Assembly: GCF_000204055.1 (NCBI RefSeq)
Contig: NW_006768820.1
Coordinates: 304,869 to 368,868, forward strand
Source of the DNA: Melampsora larici-populina 98AG31
Lineage: Eukaryota; Basidiomycota; Pucciniomycetes; Pucciniales; Melampsoraceae
Reading direction: 5' to 3'
Length of the DNA: 64,000 nucleotides
The notes under the pieces are model-generated. The model was not told the DNA's origin and did no database searches. It worked only from the letters and a program-made list of their open reading frames with translations. This document shows, piece after piece, positions 58,009 to 64,000 of this stretch. How positions within the stretch are numbered: the stretch's first letter is position 1; each line of letters starts with the position of its first letter. The translations under genes and the position numbers were made by a program.

Positions 58009-61000
58009 CTAGTCCTCTAATTCCATTGAAGCATTGTCGTTTGTGAGCCAGTGTTGGATTAGAAGAAGGTGACAGATAATGTCAGTGAGGAGAAGGCCTC
58101 TGGACGGGACAGAAATGTTTCCAGAGATCAAAAACACTTGCTCAACTGAGGCGCCCGAATCAGGAATGGTGAGAGGTTGGAGGGTGATTTTGGCCAAAGT
58201 GGGAAGGGTGCCAGTCTTGGCCATACGCTGATACATACACATACAGTCAAGTCAGCACAGAAACCAAATTGTTGTTGCATGTTTGGAAAAATACAAAAGG
58301 ACTTACTGTCCAATATTGTCCAACACTTTTGTCTGGTAAGACCGGTTCTTTGCCTGAACAGTAACGGTAAACCTTGCCAAGATTGTGACTTGCATCATTG
58401 ATGGGCATATGGTTTCCACTGCCCAACAAAGAGTAAATTGCCTGAAGTTTACTGGCTACTGGTCGGCGGTCAGCAACAGGGGCTGGTCCTTTGTCACATG
58501 TGGTTTTGGTTGGGCTAGGTTTCCAGAGCTCATACTCTTCTCCTTTGCTTGGGCTTTGACATCTTCATGATTGCGGAAGACAGTGTCTTGGTTATAGGGG
58601 TCCAGGACCATGGCCACCAATGTCTGGACATCCGATTCCTCATGCACCATGTACTTGACAAGTTTGTCTTTGGCGTGTTTGAAAGCGCGAGCCCAAGCAC
58701 CAGGAACGTTCTGGTGCTTCCTGAGGACCTTTTGAAGGGCCCACATTGTAGGAAGGACGCACTGTTTGGTTGGCTTGTTGGATTGGAAAAGCTGTGTCGC
58801 GGACTTGAACATCTCGAGTATTGGTCGCATGTACTCGATCAATCCCCAGTCGGATTGAGAAATAGTAAACTTGGCACGTTTGGGGTCAGACAAAGTGTAC
58901 AATTGAATCAATTTTTTGAGCGCAAGCGTTCTCTGTACTTAGAAAACATTGAAAATATGTGTCAGTGTGTGAGTAGTGTTTCTTCAGTTGAGGTATGAAA
59001 ACTGACCACATAATAAAAGTAGTTCCATCATGTACTTGGGCAGCTAAGAGGGAGTAGTGCAGGATCTTGGACGCTGTCTTGAATGGTAATGTAGCATTCA
59101 AGTTTGAGTGGGCTCTTACGTATGTGAGTATCTAATGCTTGGATTTGGCTTACGACAGTCAACTTCTTCTTGAGAGCGGCGCCAGAAACAGTGGAGGGAG
59201 GTTCAGGTTCATTGGAAGTTTCAGCAAAAGGCTCTTGAGTAAAGTCAAAGTCCTTGAAATCATTGTGAGTAGGCCCGTTGACGTCCAATGATGCATGATC
59301 AATGGAAGAATTAGTAAGTTGAGATCGGCTCAGGAACTCTTCTGGGGTCGCATTGTCATCGCTCACAGGTAGCTTGTCAGGTGTGAAGAATGCACGTGGT
59401 GCAGCCATTCCCGCAGTCTTGTAAGCAGCTATGTCAGCTTTGGTCAACTCCCCCATCCCTTTGAGGAAATCCTTTGTGACAAGGTTAATCACATGGCACA
59501 TGCACCCGTGAAATCAAGATTTGAATGGCCAATGAATGCCAATTTGCTTGTATTGTTTGCCTAGAATTTTGACCATCACACAGTTGGACAAAGCGTTGTC
59601 CCTGGTCACCAAAAAATGATTACGGAGCGCCACGACATGCTCGAGGGCATCCCAATAGACTTGGGCCAAATTTTCGCCCGTTGTAGTACTTATAGCACAA
59701 CAAGGGCTATACAGTGCTTTGAAAGAGGATAATCTGAAGATATAATAGATCTAAAGAAGGTGTCTGAGACTGCTCTTTCTGAGAATCTTTAACAAACTGG
59801 ACTTTGTTGTTAAAGTCTCCTGATAACAGAGAAATATAACCAGGTCTTTGATAATAAGAGAAAAGTATCTTGATAAAAAGCACCAGAGAAATAAGCTCAA
59901 CACATTTAAAGTGTTATTCCATTCAAGTCAAAATGTTGAAAAATAATCTCAATATCTTTTTGATATTATTCCAGAATGACAGTGTCATATAAAGCACATA
60001 AAACAAATTTCTCTTCTGATGAAGGGCTGATTTGAGTGACCTAGTACTGCTCTAATAAGTTTATAATGATAAAAATGATTAATGCTATGTAAGAGATGAA
60101 GATCAAAGGAAACATAATTTCGCACAAAAGACACAAGTTTATAAACACATCAATACAAATTGTTAAAGTGGTAAACAGCTCTTAAAAATCCTCTTTACCA
60201 TCCAAAAAACCAAAAGATGACTAAAATGTTGGTAAACAGCTTTGATCTAATGATTCAACCACTCTCTACATTCCTAAATTTCGCCATCAGTAGCTCATCA
60301 ACCCATTATGATCATTACTATGATGTAATGTGATCTTCTATTCATCATCTGATAAGATTTATTACTAATTTGACCAGTAAAACATGACTAATGTCTATTC
60401 TTATGATCAGATGCTGTGTATATGCTGTGTATATGCTGTGTTTTGAATGTTCTAGAATGAATATTGATTTGATCTTATGATGATTCAGCATTCCAATGAT
60501 GTAATTGCTAGTTATTAATGATTTGTGATCTTGTTGATGTGTAATCAAATCCTTTGATTCCTTATAACTTTTGTCATACACCTCTGTAACTAATGATTTA
60601 AAGATTGTACATTATGAATTTGATGATTCTGCGTCGAATGAACTATTACTCAGCATTTTCTGACGTCATTTGACACATGTAATCAGCTCAAAACCTTCAT
60701 TTTCGACTATTTTCACCTATTTTCTTCACTTTACACACCTTTTACTAAGCTTTTCTTTCCTTCTGTAATATTACACAGAAATATACAACCGTGGAAGTCC
60801 CTAAAAACACTCTTGGCAACCTCATTCATTACTAATACCACTGTTACATATGTGAAACTACCTGTAAACCCTTGTTTACCAATTTCGACTTTTTTCCATT
60901 TCCTTAATAACTTCTATTTTCTCTTATCAACCACCAAGATTAAAGTTGTTGCTGACTAAAACAATGCTCCTCTTTCGTATTTCAACCCTACTAAACCCAT

Positions 61001-62251
61001 AAACCTAATATTAATACCCTAAAAACCATTTCCAACCTGTATACCTCTATTTTCGAGTTTTTCTTATGTTTTTTCTTTCTTTCTTTTTGTAATCTGTTTG
61101 TTAATAGTTTATACTTATCTTATTAAGTTTGTTTAAATGATAAAATGATGTAAATATTAAACTATATGTAATATAATTGATGTAATTGAAAATTTGATTT
61201 TTTTGATTTTTTGATTGGTCTCATAGATTGATTACCACACCGTGTGTTTGCCAGCGAGAGTATGCATCAAACCATTAAGACACTTTGTTAGCTATTTGGA
61301 CCAACAAAGAGAGATAACACATAACTTATTTGAAAAATTGAGATCTGACCTTGAAAGCAAGGAGTCGCCGACAGAAGAGGCCCTGAGAATTAAAAAAGAA
61401 ACCGTTAATCACAATGTAGGTGTGGGCAAAGTCGGCCAAAGTCCAGCAGTCGGTGGTGGTAGAGATGGATACAGGCACGCATGCAATCTCTGCAATTAAT
61501 TTCTTTTCCAAGTCCAAGAACAGCGCCTCCGAATTGTTTTTGATAGACATCCGGCCGGGAAATCAAAAACCAGGACATATCGCACGCAAGGCAGACTGCA
61601 TCAAGTCCCCTTTGAAGATTGTGAAAGGGAGGTTCTTGCTAATCACTGCGCCAATGATCAGCATCCTGAGCTGCTTGTATCGCTTGGCAGCAACCACAGG
61701 GTCCTTGTTCGGAGCAATGCTGCCAGGCATTTGATTCATTCATGCTTCTGGCAGCCCGGGGCACTTGCTTCGATGCTTGTGCAGGCCCAAGTTGGGACGT
61801 CCATTCTGTGGAAAAAACAAATGTCAGCAGGCGGTATGAGGTTTTCAATGATATGAGGAAAGACCAAGATAATAGTACTCACGGGCAATGGAGGCACGAG
61901 TACCATTTTGAGTTGTCACCATTGGCCACGTCTGACAGTGGCTTTGAATCCTGATGAAACAAATAAAACATTAATATTAAGATAATAGTATTAATACAGA
62001 CAAATGAAAAATACAGAAACACTTACATCATAATAGAGGTAGACAACTGAACGATGTTTGCCTATGCTGGAGAGGGTGTCATTGCCGTCTTCCTCATCTT
62101 GATGGGTGATGTGTGGCACTCCGGTTTGGGACAACGCTCCTGAACCGCTTGTTGGATGACTGGCTGACGTGACATGAGGCGTAGACATAGAAGTAGAGAT
62201 AGCGGCCGTAAGGAGATTGGGTCGGAGTAAGTTTTGTTTGAGCTTTAGGCA
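58009..62251 (-). pseudogene. hAT transposase pseudogene with BED finger, split by LTR-like insert
   Basis: Reading from about 62251, a polar N-terminus is followed by a BED-type finger (WYSCLHCP near 61880, then HKHRSKC near 61775). The blocks LPFTIFKGDLMQSALRAICP (61.6 kb) and STTTDCWTLADFAHTYIVI (61.45 kb) come next. A 1,558-bp insertion then interrupts a GKHT/GENLAQ junction. The gene resumes at 59681 with VYWDALEHVVALRNHFLVT, CHVINLVTKDFL (59.5 kb) and the middle region (58.9-58.46 kb). It ends in SGASVEQVFLISGNISVPS (58.1 kb), the dimerisation block. At least two frameshifts and stops are present, so it is inactive. Confidence 0.82.
59682..61239 (-). mobile_element. 1.56-kb solo-LTR-like insertion
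   Basis: On the minus strand the insert starts TGTGGTAATCAA and ends TATAAGTACTACA, with the TG...CA ends and short terminal inversion of an LTR. CCGT flanks it on both sides (59678-59681 and 61240-61243). Removing the insert and one copy restores the hAT frame (GKHT-GEN). The interior is AT-rich and non-coding. A solo LTR is the simplest reading. The 4-bp duplication is within the range of LTR elements. No second LTR or internal gag/pol is present. Confidence 0.7.
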
Positions 62252-62744
62252 TGATGTTTTCGAAGTAATGTAAAGGTCTTAGTTAGGAAAGGATGAAGGT
62301 TTTGGGTTTTGGGAAAAAACAAAACAGGAAGCAAATTAGTCAAAGTGACTTGAGCCAGAAGAACGTAAAAGGACGGAGGTCATTAATCCAAAGAGGCGAG
62401 CTCACCGAGTGTCTGAATGCCATTCAAGGTCACCCATTCCCTTCATATCAAAGTTGACCCACGCCAGCGCAGGTAGCCACATGACAATGTGGCTACCAGA
62501 TGAGTCTTGAGCCATGACTACAATCGAGATTGAGGATAGCCAAATCTAGACCCAAGGCGGTATCTAGTCCAAAGAGACAGTTTGTTCAGGCTTGATAAGT
62601 GGAAAACTGAGAATGAATTATGAGGCTGATGTTCTGAACGAGACGCTTCTGAAACGTGGAGTGAGGTCATGAAATTGAATGGTGAAGGTTGAATCAATGG
62701 CGTGATTGTTGATTTGTGAAGGAGGCGATATTGGATATGGTAAG

Positions 62745-62793
62745 CACCTTGTTTGGATGAGGTTTGGATGAGTGTACTCATCCAAACAAGGTG
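62745..62793. repeat. palindrome with 17-bp perfect arms
   Basis: CACCTTGTTTGGATGAG at 62745-62761 pairs exactly with CTCATCCAAACAAGGTG at 62777-62793. The loop repeats GTTTGGATGAG, so an alternative inner hairpin can also form. Confidence 0.85.
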
Positions 62794-62919
62794 CGCGTGG
62801 GTTAGATCAAAGTATGAGCAGTGGGCGGCAAGGTGGGGGTGCCCTTGAGTCCCAGGGCTTAATGTTACACAAACATGTGAGTACTATATACAGCCCTTTG
62901 CATAATTGATAACTTTGAA

Positions 62920-63130
62920 GAAAAAAAATCTTGAGTTTTCAAATTAAAAACCTTGAGTTTTTTTTGAAAAGTGACGGAATTTTGTCAAAAAGCTGCTGAG
63001 TTTTTCAAAAAGTCAGTGAGTTTTTTTGGAGACCTGGCTCAGTAATTCTAGAAGAGAAAGAGCTTGCTCAGTTTTTTGGAAACATGAGTTTTTGAAAAAA
63101 AATCGCAGGTTTTTTTTGAAAACTCAAGCG
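62920..63130 (+). repeat. degenerate TGAGTTTTTT-GAAAA repeat
   Basis: The word (C)TGAGTTTTT, usually followed by GGAAA or CAAAAA, recurs about seven times with irregular spacing. Several units are self-complementary (TTTTTTTTGAAAA). Confidence 0.5.
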
Positions 63131-63270
63131 TTTTGTCTTTTTCCAAAGTCATCAATTCTGCAAAGGGGTGTACATGTTGCTGTACTCACATGTTTGCCCC
63201 GATCGGGAGCATGGACTCCGCCACGGGGCTAAGAAAGCTCTCGAGTGAGCGTGAGCCCGGCATGCTCATG

Positions 63271-64000
63271 CTCACACCTGCATCCCTGGGACAATACCAT
63301 ATGCTGATTCAAGCTGCATGTAAACCTATCCTCAGCACAGTTGAAGTTCTTTCTTGTGGTCAATTGACCTACGACTTGCCTGAAGACACCATTCAGACCG
63401 AGTTTTCGAGGCTTCGTGTTATACGCCATATATTCCCACCCTTTGACGAAGATGCTTTTCTGGGTGATTGGCCAATTTATCGCCACGTTTGAACGATTAT
63501 TCAAGAGATTGGTGATGGGCAAAGATATTGGAGGTCCAGGTTAAAGCATCCTGGTCTTGGAAGCCACCCAAACTTCGACTTCTTGTATTTACCAAGTCAG
63601 AGACACGCGAAGACGGACAATTATGTAACAGACTTATCGAAGCCATGAAGTTGCATGGAGTCCATTGTTGTTATATTCCCAAAATAAATCCTGACGAACT
63701 GCTGGTCAGTCAATCTTTATACTACCAAAGGCAGCTTAAGTTGTAGGTGCTCACATCGTTGTTTACCATACGACTAGGAATTGGACTTGAAGCTCAATGG
63801 GCCAATAAAATGAGCCGTAGTTCCTCTCTAACTTGTTACTGCCTACATCATTATAAATTAGATAGAGTGTGTTTGGTTAGTAAAACATTTCTTGAATATG
63901 ATATGCAACAATGAGTATTGTTCTCCCTTGAGTTATGATAGTTATGTGATATACATAGTCACTGTCTACCATCATGAGTCGTGATGCAGAAATCTTAGTG
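63271..64000. other. unassigned; short open frames on plus strand
   Basis: A frame ending at 63492 (LEVLSCGQLTYDLPEDT-like composition, ending FLGDWPIYRHV) and another at 63528-63746 (KPPKLRLLVFTKSETREDGQ) have protein-like composition. No splice link or family could be established, so neither is called as a gene. The rest to 64000 is AT-rich and empty. Confidence 0.3.

Larger units (their letters stand above)
62252..63270. other. intergenic with palindrome and T-rich repeats
   Basis: Contains the hairpin at 62745-62793 and a stretch (62920-63130) of repeated TGAGTTTTT and GAAAA words. No gene is supported. Confidence 0.4.

Noticed and set aside
63133..63746. Plus-strand open frames with protein-like composition
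   Set aside because: No splice junction joins them and no family is recognised, so they are recorded only as an unassigned stretch.
1..64000. CRISPR array, bacterial operon or phage content
   Set aside because: No regularly spaced repeats of the right kind. Introns and transposon families show a fungal genome.

Overview
The window is from a basidiomycete fungus, most likely a rust (Pucciniales, Pucciniomycotina). The evidence is many 57-106 bp GT-AG introns, a fungal type I fatty acid synthase subunit divided as in Pucciniomycotina, and AT-rich DNA dense with nested hAT, CACTA, Tc1/mariner, Harbinger-like and LTR remnants. The order-level call is inference; no rRNA, tRNA or marker gene was seen.

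Layout: 1-8.9 kb is degenerate repeat DNA with inverted-repeat elements. 8.9-17.9 kb is a dead hAT transposon (minus strand) interrupted by a 3.7-kb TIR element whose 3-bp target duplication splits a codon, and carrying a 966-bp MITE with an exact 8-bp duplication. 18.7-28.2 kb holds the only recognisable housekeeping gene, an 18-exon minus-strand FAS2 of 2,744 aa that joins in frame across all introns. It carries DH, MPT, one ACP, KR, KS and PPT, but not the AT and ER domains. A GC-rich TIR element lies about 370 bp upstream of its ATG.

29.7-46.2 kb is a 16.6-kb CACTA (EnSpm) transposon bounded by CACTACAAAAA termini and a TGA target duplication. It carries a Tnp2-type transposase and a 318-aa gene on the plus strand, and three multi-exon genes on the minus strand (807, 253 and 403 aa) whose exon phases all agree. 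The transposase has a GT-to-GA change at its second splice donor. A 757-bp Harbinger-like element sits in the left subterminal region.

46.2-64 kb is a further graveyard: an intron-bearing pseudogene with two in-frame TAG codons, a Tc1/mariner fragment, two more hAT pseudogenes (one split by a 1.56-kb solo-LTR-like insert), a 1.9-kb non-autonomous hAT-like element and several perfect palindromes.

FAS2 should supply the elongation chemistry of cytosolic fatty acid synthesis together with a separate AT-ER subunit encoded elsewhere. The CACTA genes probably work as a transposition set, with Tnp2 as the catalytic subunit and the other products as accessory or DNA-binding factors (inference).
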